Positions 35,861 to 49,600 are shown, counted from the stretch's first letter. The stretch: DNA of 64,000 nucleotides from Zonotrichia leucophrys gambelii (GCF_028769735.1 NC_088172.1:62465075-62529074); one strand, 5' to 3'. Notes: generated from the letters alone by a model not told the origin. Program-made: numbers and translations.

Positions 35861-35866
35861 AATAAA
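35861..35866 (+). promoter_or_regulatory. Poly(A) signal AATAAA (proximal candidate)
   Basis: Canonical AATAAA about 1.45 kb after the stop codon, with a GT/T-rich stretch about 35-40 bases downstream. It could give a shorter IRF2BP2 mRNA form. Confidence 0.45.
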
Positions 35867-36039
35867 TCATTGGTTACTAGAAATAGTTCAAGTCTAATAG
35901 TGATGTTTTTGTGCTGTTTATAGTTCATTGGCAACGCTGCAGCTGTACGAGCCCTTCTGTCGAGGTGTTTATAACTCGGTTATGTGCGGTTGTTTCTGAG
36001 CTAAAGGGTGGCGAGGTCGTCCCTTCCCAGGGACCAGCT

Positions 36040-36045
36040 AATAAA
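36040..36045 (+). promoter_or_regulatory. Poly(A) signal AATAAA (second candidate)
   Basis: Canonical hexamer within CTAATAAACAC. The downstream sequence is purine-rich rather than GT-rich, so use as a cleavage signal is less certain. Confidence 0.35.
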
Positions 36046-36708
36046 CACTTCCAGTATCAGAAGAGAAGGAGGAAAAATCTGTTCAGCCAACTATAAAATT
36101 GAAGATTTTTGGGTGCTTTTTACTCAACTGTTCTTATTGTGATAATGTTCAAACTGCAATTTAATGCAGAGAATTTTTTTTTTGGGGAAGACTACTTTTT
36201 TTAAAAAAGAAAAGAAATGGTCATTATTAGTATTTGAAGATCAGAACTGCACATGCACAGTAATTTTCTATGAAGTGTTTAATGAGCACACCCACTACAT
36301 TGTGTTCCATATTACAGGTCAATGTAATATTAGATAAGACTTGCATGATAAACAAATTCATTGAGTCAATATTACGCTTTAAAACTTATAGTCAAGATTG
36401 GTGTCTTATGTAAACACATTTAGCCAATTTGAAGAAAACGCACATTATATATATATATACCTATATATATACCTATATATAAAAAAATGCCAACTGTAAA
36501 GGATTCTTTGGAACCACTATGATCTGTGTAAATGTGTATTTAGGCACTTTATTAAAAAAAAATGAAATTTGAGCTGATAGATGGTAACAAGTTCTTCAAA
36601 GTTGCTTGGCATAGTACCTTACATGGGATGAAGTTCATGTTTTTGATTAAGGCGGTTTCCCTACACTTAAACAGGAAGCCAAACTGAATTCCAAAGCCTG
36701 CCTAAAAG

Positions 36709-36720
36709 AGCCCCCCCCCC
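36709..36720 (+). repeat. C homopolymer in the 3' UTR
   Basis: A run of about 11 C beginning the GC-richer segment 36690-36960, which also carries a CTC/CCT-rich pyrimidine tract near 36841-36866. The segment stands out from the surrounding AT-rich 3' UTR and may be a lineage-specific insertion or expansion. Confidence 0.6.
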
Positions 36721-37055
36721 TTTTGTGTCATCAGGTGTCCCAGCTGTGAGCGTGCCGAGGGTGAGACCTGCTCCTGACAAAGTACACCCTTGTTTGGGGC
36801 CGAGGGACACTGGTGTGAGAGGCCTGTAGGGAAGCACACCTTCCTCCTCCTCCTCCTCTTCCTCCTGCCAGCCGCCCTCTCGTGCAGCTCTGGGACTCCT
36901 GGAGAGGATGGAAACTCCCCAGCCAGTGATGCCAGGCAGTGGCCCAGAAACAACATAGATGGAAAAGAAATGGCACATGGTGGCTATGCTCACTCAGCTG
37001 ACTTTGAGCCCCCAGCCAAGTCTGATCTCCACCATAAAACTTTAGAACTGCTAAA

Positions 37056-37131
37056 GAAAAACAAACAAAATGAAACAAACAAACAAACAAAAAAAACCCA
37101 CCAAAAACCCCAAAAGAATTTTAAAAAAAAT
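37056..37131 (+). repeat. A-rich (AAAC)n simple repeat in the 3' UTR
   Basis: Interrupted AAAC repeat grading into A-rich sequence. Together with the (GTTTT)n stretch at about 35198-35235, it accounts for much of the low complexity in this 3' UTR. Confidence 0.75.
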
Positions 37132-37367
37132 TGAGGGTGTTCATACATAGCTCATTTTTCTCACATTGAATGTTGCTTTTTCCTTTTGGTTGCTTTGCTC
37201 AATTACAATAATACTCCAGTGGATTCTTCCTTTGTTACTACTTCCTGGGCTACAAGCTTTTTTCTTTTTTTTTTTTCCTATTATTTTGAAGTGCTTCAGC
37301 TGCAACAGTGCTACTGTTAATATTCCTTTTTAAACTTTTTAAAAGGTGATACTGTAACTTGTGTAGT

Positions 37368-37373
37368 ATTAAA
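37368..37373 (+). promoter_or_regulatory. Poly(A) signal ATTAAA (distal candidate)
   Basis: ATTAAA followed 18-30 bases later by TGTGTGATT and then a T-rich run, a good arrangement of hexamer and GU/U-rich downstream element near the end of the AT-rich 3' UTR. It is the best candidate here for the long-form 3' end. A non-canonical AATATT near 37660 is an alternative. Confidence 0.45.
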
Positions 37374-37700
37374 AGTGTTTTAATGAAGAATGTGTGATTA
37401 CTATTTTTTTCCAACACACTTCCATTACTTTTTTTTCAAAGATACTTTTTCCTGGCAGATTTTTTTCAACTGCACAGTGCTTTTGTTGATAGCTGCTGAA
37501 AACTAACCTGCTGCCAGTTTGGCATTTTATGGGTTCCCTTTTTTTTTTTTTTTTTTTCCTGACACTAAGCGTAAGGAAACTAGGAACTTTAAATACTTAC
37601 TGCATTTTTTGTATATATAAAAAAAGGAAGAAAGAAAACTTGAAAAAGCTATAGTTGTACAATATTATTTTAATTTTTTTTTAATACTGTCCTGACGTTT

Positions 37701-38507
37701 ATTTGTAAACAGACAGCAGTACAGGAGAAGAAGGGATGCATGGAGCTGGTGGGTGCTGCCCTGTGCCTGGGTCCCAGGGGTGGGAAAGGTGCCACACAAG
37801 GGAGGCTGTGACCGCCTTTGCAGTGGCCTCAGGAAACCTGGTATGTTTGGGAGCTCTCTTTTTAGACTTGCTGCAAACCAGGCCATGGCAACCGCGTGTT
37901 TTTATGAACTAGCACTTAGGCAAAGGGTATAAATACATTTGAGAGTGCTCTCTAGTGGCTTATGTCAACAGAGCCCCTGGATCCTTTCCTTCTGCACCCG
38001 GGCCAAGCCCTGCTTGCCTGTCGGTCCAGCTGGCAGAGTGGTGGCTCTCGGTGGCACAGGATGGGACACTGCTCTGGGGACACCCAGCCATCCGCCCTGC
38101 TGGTTGCCCCCACTCCATGTGTCCAACTGCCCCCAAAGCAGTGTGGTACACCCCATGTGCAGCTGCAGCACCCACACCAACACAGCATCTCCTCAGGAGG
38201 GAGGAGAAATCACTGGATCATGTGGAAATGAATGGCACCAGGTGTGGCTGAGCTGTTTGGAGCCCTGACTCCCCTGCTTCACTCCAACAGAGCTGTGTCC
38301 AGTCATTAGGCTTGAAAAGGCTCAGCCCTCAGCATTTCATGTTTCTCCTCCTTGAGCATTTGCATTTAGGTAGCTGCAGCTGCATCTTCTGAAAAATTGA
38401 AAAAAAATCACCCAAACTCAACCACCACCTTTCCTCAAGTGGGCTCTTGTCTCTATAGACACCATAGGTCCAGCCCAGTATGAACTGCCTCCAGTGTATG
38501 CTCCCAT
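37701..38507. other. Gene-free stretch between the 3' UTR and the purine tract
   Basis: Mixed-composition intergenic sequence. Several overlapping 60-110-codon frames on both strands at 37950-38270 are typical of GC-rich DNA and are not supported as genes. Confidence 0.55.
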
Positions 38508-39085
<578 letters not shown>

Positions 39086-40100
39086 TTGTTTCCCTGTTAA
39101 AAGAGATGTGCTTGGGCAGTGCGTGGCTGCCCCTCCTGCAGTCGGTGCATGCAGCCAGTGACCTTTGCCATTTGCCAGGCATGGCCATGGAACAGCACAG
39201 CTGCCCTGCCCTGATCCCATGCAGGCCAGCAGTATTCCTGAGCCGTCCTCCTTCCCCTGCCCTTTGTTCCCAGGAGCAGATGCCTTTCCTCTGCCAGGGC
39301 CAAGGTCAGGCAGTGCTAGAAGCAGATGAATGAAGTGCCTGCTTATCCACTTCATCACCCAGAGCTGCAGCTCTGCTCCAGAGGTAACTCTTTCAGTGCC
39401 TCCGGACAGCCTCTGCAGCATGCCACGGGTTTGAGCACTAACTGTGGGGTTCAGCTTCTATGGAATGGTTCCAAATTCTCATGGAACTCCCTGAGAGGCT
39501 GAACTCTCCCTCCTGGGAAAGCAGGCACACTGACATCTCCCACAGAAAGTTCCCAGGTGCATGTTAGTGCCCATATGGCTGTCTTGCTGGCTGGCACAGG
39601 TACACCGAAGATGGGGTGACAGCTCTGCAGGTATTTTTAGACATCACCTAGCTTTGCTTTTCTTTCTGCCACTCCAGAGCTGGTTTTGTAGAGACTGGAA
39701 TAGAAGAGTGCATGCTAAGCCCCGAAATGTTGCATCAAATTGAAAACCCCTATAAAACAAACTTACAGAGAAACCAGAAGTGCTCATAGAAGCTTCTCAT
39801 AGGTGTTTCTTCATCTCATCACCTCTGACTCAGCAAACACCACAAGAAACACCCTTGCCCATTAGCTCCCATCTGCAGCAGCACTGGGCCAAGTGTGAGA
39901 ACCTGCCCTGCCTGGCACAGCACCCATCCATTCCCCATCTCAGGGTCCCCCTGGCTGCCCCCAACCTGCTGCCTCCTGCCCTGGTGGTCCCTCATTCCAT
40001 CCTGGGGTGCCATGTCCAGGGCTGGGGATGTCCTTCTGGATGGGGGGCTGTGGCTTCCCTGAGAAATAAATCCTGGGGAGCCTCCAGTGTGGAGGCACCT
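39086..40100. other. Gene-free stretch, nothing supported
   Basis: Flank of the purine tract up to the CR1 tail at 40.1 kb. No gene, RNA or further repeat was recognised. Confidence 0.55.
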
Positions 40101-40240
40101 TGAAGGTGTTCAAGGCCAGGTTATTTGGGGCTCTGAGCAACCAGATCTATTGGAAAGTGTCCCTGCCCATGGCAAGGAGTTGAAATGAGATGCTCTTCAA
40201 TGTCCCCTTTCAACCCAAACCATTCTCTGAGTCTATGATT
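40101..40240 (+). mobile_element. CR1 LINE 3'-end fragment
   Basis: Sense-oriented CR1 tail: TGAAGGTGTTCAAGGCCAGG, then GTGTCCCTGCCCATGGCAAG, then TTCAACCCAAACCATTCTCT, ending in a degenerate terminal repeat GAGTCTATGATT. About 140 bp, heavily 5'-truncated. Confidence 0.88.
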
Positions 40241-40695
40241 TTCAGCTGCTGCCTCCGGGAAGGAGGATATTCCCTCTTCACTGCCAAAATGCCAAGTCTG
40301 CATTGTCTTTTGCCCTCTTTCACTATAAAACACTTATTTCCCCCACCCACTGCCAGCCCAGAGAAGCCTCATGCTGTTTCCTTCTTTTCTTTTTAGCAAC
40401 CCTTTAAAACAACCAGGAGATGTACCCAGAGATTGAAAGGGCTGTTGGTTCACCAGGTTGCTTCCTTGCAGGGACAGCAATTATTGCACCAGTTCCCACA
40501 TGGCTGGGTGGGAATGGGGCTGCTGGGGGAAGTGTGCAGGTGAGGGGTTTTGGGGAGCCCCAGCTGCAATGGGGGCCTCACCCTGCCACCCACTCAGCCA
40601 GGGGCACAAGAGAGCAACTGGACCTTCCCCTTCTTCCTCACCTGGTTTTGGGAGTTTTTTCCTTCTTTTCGCATCTTGGTGAGCTGAAGGAGATC

Positions 40696-40698
<3 letters not shown>

Positions 40699-40727
<29 letters not shown>
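40699..40727 (+). repeat. T29 homopolymer
   Basis: Uninterrupted run of 29 T followed by GAGGAGGAGGGAG. It could be the poly(A) tail of a minus-strand retroposed sequence, but no parent gene is recognisable to its right. Confidence 0.85.
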
Positions 40728-43700
40728 GAGGAGGAGGGAGCACAGTTTGAGTAGACACCCTTAATTTTTTTCAATTATTGTTTTCTCCAATAATTTTCTA
40801 ATCCTTTTTTATAGGTGTGTCATATTCTCCAACTGTATGTAGAAAGGGGCTTACAGATATTAGACAAAAACTGCATAACACAATGAGGCTTTTAATTTTG
40901 TTTGTCCGGAATTACTTATAAGTTTTGGGTTTTTTCTGTCTACCTTATTCAGGTGCTGTTAAACACTAAGAGCAATTAATTTTCTCTTTTTAGATGTCTC
41001 ACCCCTCAGCTGAAAGTCAGAAAAATCTAAAATCAGGGTACTGATGAAAGACTTCAATGTAAGCAGAGAAAGGTGATGCTGAATATTATGTTTCTTTCAC
41101 TTCACAAAAATTGGGAAATAAATCAGCTTCTGCACACTGACTCATGCCTTTGTAGATCCTACTTCAGAAATTGCAGTGAAGACAAACCAGCATAAGGACG
41201 ACTTTTTCCATCACACTTTCATAACTATTCATACTGTAATAATTTAAAAAATCCAAATACTGAGTTCCCAGTGATTTTGTGGTGGTGATTAAATAGGATT
41301 CTATCCATCTTCCCCATGAGAATACAATTAGGGCAACCTACCCTACAGAAATTACAGAGGGAAGGTGTTATTTTCCTTGCAGAAAGTACCATGCTGTCTT
41401 TATTAACTCTGGGCAACACAACACATCATGCAGTAATGGCTCTGGGTATGGGCTTCCCTGTACCTGGAAAGAAGGGGGCTGGATTGGCCCAGCTGGGGCT
41501 TTAACTTGCCCTAATGCATTCAAAAATTCTGCTTAGACATCCATTCTGCTTTTCTTGCAGGATTCAAGCCATGATAAACATGTTTAGATGTGCTTTTTAA
41601 TTAGTATTTTGATGTTTATTTTCATACTGAGAGCTCTTCCATTTGTGTAGGCCCTCTGCTTTGCTTTGGAGAGACAAATAACCTGTGCCCTTAACTGAAC
41701 CAGCTCCTTATGCTCTCAATTAATTTTTTTATAATCCAAATGGTTATTTTATCTTACCAGCTCTGCTTCTTTGGGTTACTGTGGCCCTTTGTCCAGACTT
41801 CTTTGTCTGACCATGACTTGTGAAGGTGAATGACTGATTTCAGCTCCTTTCCTGCACAACTGGGGTATTTCCTGAAGTCTGCTTGTTAATGGGGAGGCTC
41901 TCCAGCTATTAAGGCTTTCTGGGAATGGTGGAGCACTCTGGGTGGTTAGTCATCTGGCCTCTGGCCGCCCTCTGGGAGGGCTCACAGCAAGGGCTCTGGG
42001 ATTTGGTGTGCTCCTGGCTCTGGTGGAAGGTGTGAACCAGCCATGCTGCTTCCCGGTTGCCTTCCGAGCAGGAACATTTTGAATTGCAGCAGCAGTGTGT
42101 GTTTCTTTACCCTGTGTCACAAAAGTTTCCTGACATTTAGTGTTTTGGGGTGGATCCCTTCCTTTTCTGTGAAGGGTGCCAATTTCAGTGGTGCTTTTGA
42201 TGGATAACAGTCCATGAAGAGCTGGAACAACACCAATAAATGTGGTTTGTGTAGGAAAGTTTCCGGGTTCCCTTTTTAGCTGCTCCTTGGCTGCAGAGGG
42301 ACAGGACAGGAGCCCCAGCCCTGCCAGCCTTCCCTTCTCCCTTCCCCTGCTGCCAGGGGCACCTTCCTGCTGGGAGAGCCTTGGGAGGTGCCTGTCTGAG
42401 AGGGTTGGGTCTCCCTGTATTGACCCTGCTCACTGTGTGCAGCCTCAGGGCTTGTCTGAGCTCTCTCCAAGGAGCTCTGAAGACACACTGTGCCCATTTC
42501 TTCTGACTGTGATGGTGCATTCACCCCATTCCTCTGGAGCACTTTGTGATCTTAGGGATCCCTATCAGGCCTTGGGCTCCGTATAAAGAGCTGGCCAATG
42601 AAGCATCCCTAAATTGTACCAGGAGCTCTTGCATGGCCAGGGGGGTGAAAAGAGCAGGAATAATCAGCCATTCCCTGACAGCCTTGGAACTTTCCCTGCC
42701 TGAATTGTAGTCAGTGTGGAATGCTATTAGTACTGGATTTCAGAAAATTCCAGCAATTACTGACCCAGATTGTGTCCAGGATGGAAATTTGTTGATTACT
42801 GAAGGCAGTCATCTCACAGCCCTATGGACAGCGGTCCAGTGTAAGGCCCTTGGAGCTCATCTGGACTCCAGCAGGCTGCCACCAGTATCTCACTGAGTGG
42901 GACACCTTTTGGAGCTCATAGACCCTCGAGTTTGCAAAGTTCTGAGGACCATCAAGGAAAGCTGACAACAGACCTGGACTGAAACCCTGCACTCCTTGAG
43001 GCTCAACCCTTGCCTGCTGAGAGATGCCAAGATACTTGGAGTGACTGTTTCGCTGAACTCGCAGTAAATAGAAAGGGTGGTTCCTTACTGTCACCTTCTT
43101 GAAAAGGGACAAAGTGGAATAGGAACATCTTGTAATCCTCAGGTTAACTGAAATACTCACCAGGGAGAGGCTGGTGAAGGCAGCCTGAATTTGGTCCCTC
43201 TTGTTTAGCTGATACATGGCGTGCTCCTCCAGGTGCCCTTCCTCCCATCACTGCTCAGTAACCAAGTTTTGGGCTTTGCCATGGTACCCACAAGTGTATC
43301 AGTCAGGGTCCAAATTGCTGTTGGGCAAGAGTGGTTCAAGAAAATGGTGAGCATAACTTGTGAGACAGTGTCATCTGGGCTTCATTTGCTTTTAAGATGG
43401 GGTTAAGAAAGGTAAATTAAGGGTGAATTTCCTCACCAAGGAAAAAGCAAAGTTCATCTCTTAGGGACTGAATTGCTGACCCTTAGTTTAAAAACCAAAA
43501 CAGAAAAAGCAAAGTTTTTCTTTTGGAATCTGTTCTTCTAATTCTAAACTGGATTCCATCCTGCCAACAGCTCTGTCATTGACTTCATCAGCTCCATGGG
43601 AGCATTCCAATGAGTAAAGTTTCACCAGAAATGTGAGAAGAATCAGGACTTAAATGTAAATTATGAGTTATGACACAGACAGTTCTGCTTTAATTATTTA

Positions 43701-46588
43701 TAAGAAATCATTTTGTTATAAATAGGTTTTTCAGTTAAATGTATTGCTAGCATTACCTTGTTACTTATCCATAATTAATTAAATCATTGCAGATTTCTAT
43801 GTTATTTTAATTTCCATAAACTATAAATAATTCAGAAGAAATGTTGGTTCTTTCAGGGTACTTTGTATGTTCAGATAAGGCAGAAGAGCAATCTGAACCT
43901 GAGCAAAGCAAAATTTCTCCATCCTCAACTTTTTCACAACCATGTCTTCAGAAAAACTGTGAAGGAAATGGGCAGGGGTTGGCCAATGATTGGCCAAATA
44001 AAACGCTGGGTCCTGTGCCCAGCATTGCAGGGCTTTGTCTCCAAGTTGGGCAAATCTTGGCTACTTTTCAGAATAATCAGAAGGAAGTGCAGAACTGAAG
44101 GAGTGAAAGACTTGATCCACTTGGTTTGGCTTTGCTCCACAGCATTTGTTTCCCTTCAAGCAAAAGCAAAAGTGGTTTTGTTGTCACTGCAAGTTCAATT
44201 TGCCTTTTGAAAAACGAGCAGGAAATGTTGTTGAAAAATTCACACTTAAACTAACTTTAGAAATGTTTTTCAAGTTCATTTACCTGGGAAATACCATCCT
44301 TGCTCATGAATAACATGAGAAAAACATCATGTTTCCAAGCAGAATCTCACAAGTATTTTAAGACTTTGCTCATTGGTGCTGGCATCTCACTGCTTTATAA
44401 TAAATAGGAAAGGCTGGGAGAATTTCTTGAAGCCATTTATTACTGCTGCTGTCTCCTCAGCAGTGTCTTAATGGAATTTTTGTGAGTTCTTGGATGCAAA
44501 CAATGTCAGGATCAGGGGTGGGGGCAGCTGGACTTCTCTGTTATCCTCAAGCCCACTGGAGAGCTGGTGAAGGCAGGAGCTGGGGCAAGAAGCACAGCTG
44601 GGTCAGGCACAATTATGATAGACTCAGGAATTGCTTCAAAGTTAAGGAAAAGAATAAGCTGGAGAACTGAGCCGGAGTAGTGAGCTTCATTTGAATCATT
44701 GGATATGCTCTCCAAGAGGTTTTCTGTCTGCTGGCATGTCTGTGCTGAATGTGTGCACTGGCATCTGAGGAAACCATGGGGAATAGGCTGACCTTGTTAT
44801 AGCTGTGCAGCATGAAGGAGTCCTGTGGCTGGTGTCAATATCATTTTCCTGCTGGGGGGAGGTAGGGAAGCACCAAAGGGCTGTGCAGGGCCAAGGCAGC
44901 GCATTTTGGCACGCACTGGGCAGGGGAGGATTGCAAGGGGGTAGCACCACCTCCATCATGAGGCACCATGAGGTGCATGGAAAAGGCCTGTTCAGAGAGA
45001 GGAGGGCTGAGAAATGTCCTGCATGCAGAGAGGTGAGTGGCATCCCTGCACCCCAGACAGCACAGGCTCCTGCCAGTTCTTCCTTCCTCCCTCACTCAAA
45101 GTTATTGGAGGAGAAGATGGAGCTGAGAGGAAAGAGCACAGGGATTGGAGCCTGTCATGCAACCTGTGTTGTAGGAGGTGGTTATGGTGCCCCTGCACTG
45201 GCTTGGCCATACGATACATGCAGCTCTGTGCCACATGCCTGGCATGCAGCTGTCTGACTTTCCTTTGGCTGTGGTCACCCAGGGCACCCCAGCATCCAGG
45301 TTTCTTGTTTTTCTTTCATGTCTAATGGAGCTACCCTTGGTTATTGCCAGGAGAGGGAGGTTTGTTGGATGTGATCCTCGTCAGGAGGCAGTTGGATGCT
45401 GGTGACATCTCTTCTCTCCCCTTGCTGGTGCTCAGCCAGATCTGGGCTCCCTCTCCATGCCCAGAGCTATTAAACACAGCCACCCCATGGATATCACCTG
45501 TGGGATAAGCAGCAGCTCAGCAGGCCCCACAATGTTCTCCTTTCCCCTAAACTGAAGTGGCTGTGCTTGTACAGCAGCACAGCAGAGATGGGGACCTTGG
45601 AGAGTCAGAACAGCTCTGTTCAGTCGGGCAGGAGGAGGCAGGGGCCTCCTGACAAAAGAGCACGGTTCGGTTTCTCCGTCTGGCAGACAGCAACAAAACG
45701 ATGTTGTTCTTGTTCTGGAGAGTTCCCCAACCATGTAGAGAGTGGCACAGGGGATGGAGCTGCAATATGATGCCTCTCCAACTGAGTGCAGCCTGGAGAG
45801 TGAAGCTTATAGCAGCAGCTGGGGCCATTAACTCTCTAATCTCCTCCTTTTCATTACAGTGGAGTCTCTGAGCTTTGTGTTACACCATTTGCCTGTGGCA
45901 GTATCCTGAAGAGATGAGACTCCACTGAGATTAATAAAAAGGAAATGATTTGTTGGAAAATTAGTGGCTCAGACATATGGAGTTTTGTGCAGAGGCACAT
46001 CACTGCCCACTGCAACGGGCACAGGAGACCTGCTGTGAAACCCAGTGCTCCTATGGACACAGCATGCTGTGGCTGCCTGCCTCCTCCCTGCTCCAGCTTC
46101 CCTGGGGAAGGCAAACTCTGCCTGACTTTCTGGTATAGCCATGACCTGTCCTGCATCAGGTTTTTAGGCTGCTGGGTGCTATCAAATTTTCCAGATAGCT
46201 GCTTGCTGTGAGGGGGCTGCCTTGTAGTGGGGCAGGGACTGCAGGCCCAGGGACAGGGGCTCTCCCTGATGCAGTGCCCCAGTTTTAGGGGCAGCTGGTG
46301 GGTGGCCAGAGCTGCTGTCAGCTCTGGTCCGTCACTCTTTTTTCTTTTCTACTAAAAAGGATGCTCTTCCTCTTTCAGGCAAGGTGCCTACTAGTGTGGA
46401 GCCCTGTTTCCCTCACACCCCTTTTTCAGCTCAAAAGGGCTGCTGCCTTGTGATGTGCCAGCCTTTCCAGAGCCCCAGTCATGGCCCGTGAGCCAGCTAC
46501 AATTGTTCCAGGCTGAGCAAACCTCCAAAGGTGGCACTTGCCCACTGTCCTCATTGTGATTACACTACTGCTGGTGCACTGGAGACCT

Positions 46589-46652
46589 GTGTGTGTGTGC
46601 ATGAGCAGTGGCACAAGAGAAGTGTGTGTGTCAATAAGCAGTGGCACAAGAC
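46589..46652 (+). repeat. Imperfect 32-bp direct repeat
   Basis: Two adjacent copies of a unit with a GTGTGTGTG start and an AGCAGTGGCACAAGA core (46604-46618 and 46637-46651). A small local tandem duplication; no function is evident. Confidence 0.75.
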
Positions 46653-49600
46653 AAATAAGTGGTGCCAAAGTGAGGCCAGGCAGGGAGACCCTGCTGTCTA
46701 AGCAGCAGTGCGAGGTAGGGCTGGTTTCAGAGCCTGCAAAACCTCCCTGTGTTTCTTCTTCCATCACCAGCCCACCATTACAGAGGATCTGTTGTAGAGG
46801 TGTGGACTCAGCATGCCCCTTGCCTGCTGGAGTTCAGAGGGGATCCCCAGCAGAGCCAGCTTGCTTTCCCTTCATCCTCGTTTTGTGTGCCCTTCCATCC
46901 CATTTTTTTCCCCTTTAAAGCAGATGGGAAAAACTGGGTTTAGAGGTCAATAACCCTGCTATGTCTGTACATACGGGGTGGGGGGAACAGTCTCCCCCCA
47001 GCCCCAGGGAGCCCTGGTTCCCCTCCAGGAATGGCATTGCAGGCAGGAGTAAGCAAACGAGAAGAAATTGCCCTGACTTAGCAAGAGGTCATGCAGAAAG
47101 ATCCATGCTGGCAGACGAGACAGTGTGCTAAAGATAACTGTTTGACAAACTATATTTACTCTCCCTTTCTGGGAGGACTTACAGGGGATTTGGAGCATTG
47201 TGCTAATATAAGCCATCCAGTGCCTGCGGTGGAGGAAGCGCCTACTCCGGGCTTCTTTGCGCTTGTGTCTTTACAAGCCTTGAGAGGGGACGCTGCTGAA
47301 ATTAGCCTTGTCTCCTAATTGTATTCTTGGGAATGCTAATCAGCAGGCTTGTTCTTCCCACCAGCAGCAACTGGGCAGCAATACTGTGTGATCAAATGCA
47401 GCTGCTTCCCTCCCCAGCACCTCCATTTCCCTTGCCAGCAGCACAAGTTGTGCCTGCCCATGTTCCTTGCTACCGGCACGGAAGGTGACCCACTTTGGAG
47501 GCTCTCAGAGCCAGGGAAAAGCCCATTGTCCAGATTTTCTGGATGTTCTGGGAAAGCTCCGGGCTGCAGCTGGCTCTCTGCCTTCCAGAACACCCACCTA
47601 AACAAAGGCAATGGGGGGTAGTGCTGGACAAAGCGACAAAAGAGAGAATCCTTCTAAACAGTCATGACTTTTCAGCTGATACTCAGTAAGCTTTCCATCA
47701 CACAGGAAAAGAGGCACTTGAGATTTTGAGTATGCAGTAACCATGACAAATACAGAAGTACAAAAACAGCTCTAGGCAGCTAGAAAGAACAATAGCGAAC
47801 AAACAAATTAGCCATCTGCACCATCTCTAGCTCCTGAAAGTAAACATAAACACAGACCCACACTGAAAAAGGACTGTACTAATAGTAAATTAATTAGCTC
47901 TACCAGCCCTTGGAGGCAGCAGGGGGTGAGGGGCAGGGCCCAGAGGAGCAGGTTTCTCCCGGCCTCCCTTCAGGTTGGGCTTCTGGGCACAAGAAAAACT
48001 CTCCTGAGGCTCGGGGAGTAAGGATCAGATCACCAGGGTGCTCCCACTGTGAGTGACAGCAGGAGTGACACTGTGGAAAATCTTCACCCTGGGGGGAGGG
48101 GAAGAGAATGTCCAGCATTCATATTTCAGAGACTTCCTTTCCCAAGCCCCAGCCAGAGAGGGTCTTGTGATCCTTCCTCTCTCCTCTTCTTCAGGCACAG
48201 CAGGGTGTTGGGAAGTTTATAAATACTAGCAACTGTTTGCTCTAATCCAGCTTTGACCATAGGGATAAGTAGTACACCAGGCTCTTCTTTCCTTACTCCC
48301 AATTTATCCCTGATTGACTTGCCCATCCTGTGGCTACCATTCATAATACTCAGCTTTCTTCGTTTCTTACTGATGGCTCCTTATATGCCAAACACCCACA
48401 GAGAGCTGCCTTAAAAAAAACATCTTGAGAGGCAGAGGCACCAGAGTGGTGTGGGGCAGCTGGGGGAATCAGTGCAGCCCTTTTGGGAGCTTTATGCCTC
48501 TCTGTTCTGCATAGTGGGTGTGTTACTCCAGGGAAGAGTGAGGAGGAATGGGATTTGGTAATAAACTACCTCTTTATTGTGAGAGCCTGAACTCCTCTGC
48601 AGTGTGAAGACCAAGCCCTGCAAAGGATATCTGTTATGTTCTCAAGAAAGGGAGCCAGGTCCTAAGTGCTGCAAACCAGAGCTGTGCTCCTCACAGCCAC
48701 CTCAGAGGTCAGTGTGCAGTGCTGCATCCCACCAGCTGGGAAAGGCAGTGATAGGACATGTCTCCATGGACACTTTGCTGACTGGCTTCCACTTCTGAGT
48801 CCCCTAGGCTGTCCCCAGCTCCTGTGACAGGTGCAAGGGCAGTGTGTGACCTGCATTGCTCACCTCAGGGGATATGAAGACGAGAAGCTATGCAAGGCAT
48901 GCTTGCAAAGTCACATTGCCTTCTCATTGCTGGCAAACTCTGCAGGCACAGAGGAATTTGCTGTTACTGTAAAGTTCTGCACTAGCTGTGCTTAATCACA
49001 TCCCTTTGGGGAGGGCACAAGCGAGTGAAACTTGAGTTGGGGGCACAGATTAGGAGAGCAATGCAGACTGGAGGAGAAAACAAACACACCCATGAAAGGT
49101 TGGCCTAAAATCTGTCACTGTCAGAGAAAGAGCAACAGCCGCATCTGTCTAATAGCACATACCATTGGGGTAGGAACTCTTTACTGGTGCATGACCTTCA
49201 AGTCATTGCCAGGAATAGATTTTGGCTCAGATTTCAACCCTAAGTAAAGCATCATCTCCTGTCATGATTTGGAAGCTGAGGCATTTCAGTTTCCAGAAAC
49301 AAACAAAGCTCCCAGGAGGCAGCCCAAAGGCCCCGGCTGCTGCAGAGCCCAGCATGGCAGCACCTCCGGAAACAGCCGGGCCCTGAACTTTGGGAATGAT
49401 GCAGGGCAAAGGGACTCAATGGGCTTCATTCCCCCTGCTCTTGTCTGTGCACCCCTCACTGAAGCTGATAATGCAGCTGCATCTTTGCTCCTAGTGTGTA
49501 AGAAAAAATGTTTTCCGTTCATTCAAAGCACTGAGTATTTTTAACAGTGTAGTTTGTGTTGTCCCAGGCTCTTGCTGATGGCTCTCATGCCAGGGCTGTG

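Larger units (their letters stand above)
34415..37700 (+). other. IRF2BP2: Probable IRF2BP2 3' UTR (far end uncertain)
   Basis: AT-rich, T-run-rich sequence follows the stop codon, with several poly(A) signals. It changes abruptly near 37.7 kb to ordinary G/C-mixed intergenic sequence. The first 200 bases contain a TA-rich segment (34468-34509) and the TGTAGACTTCATAAACATGG stretch, which by recollection resembles the mammalian IRF2BP2 3' UTR. A GC-richer segment at 34910-35180 and one at 36690-36960 (with a C10-11 run and a CTC/CCT-rich tract) interrupt it and may be lineage-specific. No ORF inside it has a recognisable protein. The main cleavage site is inferred to lie about 37.4-37.7 kb. 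Confidence 0.65.

Noticed and set aside
40699..40727. T29 run as the tail of a processed pseudogene on the minus strand
   Set aside because: The sequence to its right (40728 onward) shows no gene-like similarity or open frame that would be the retrocopied body.
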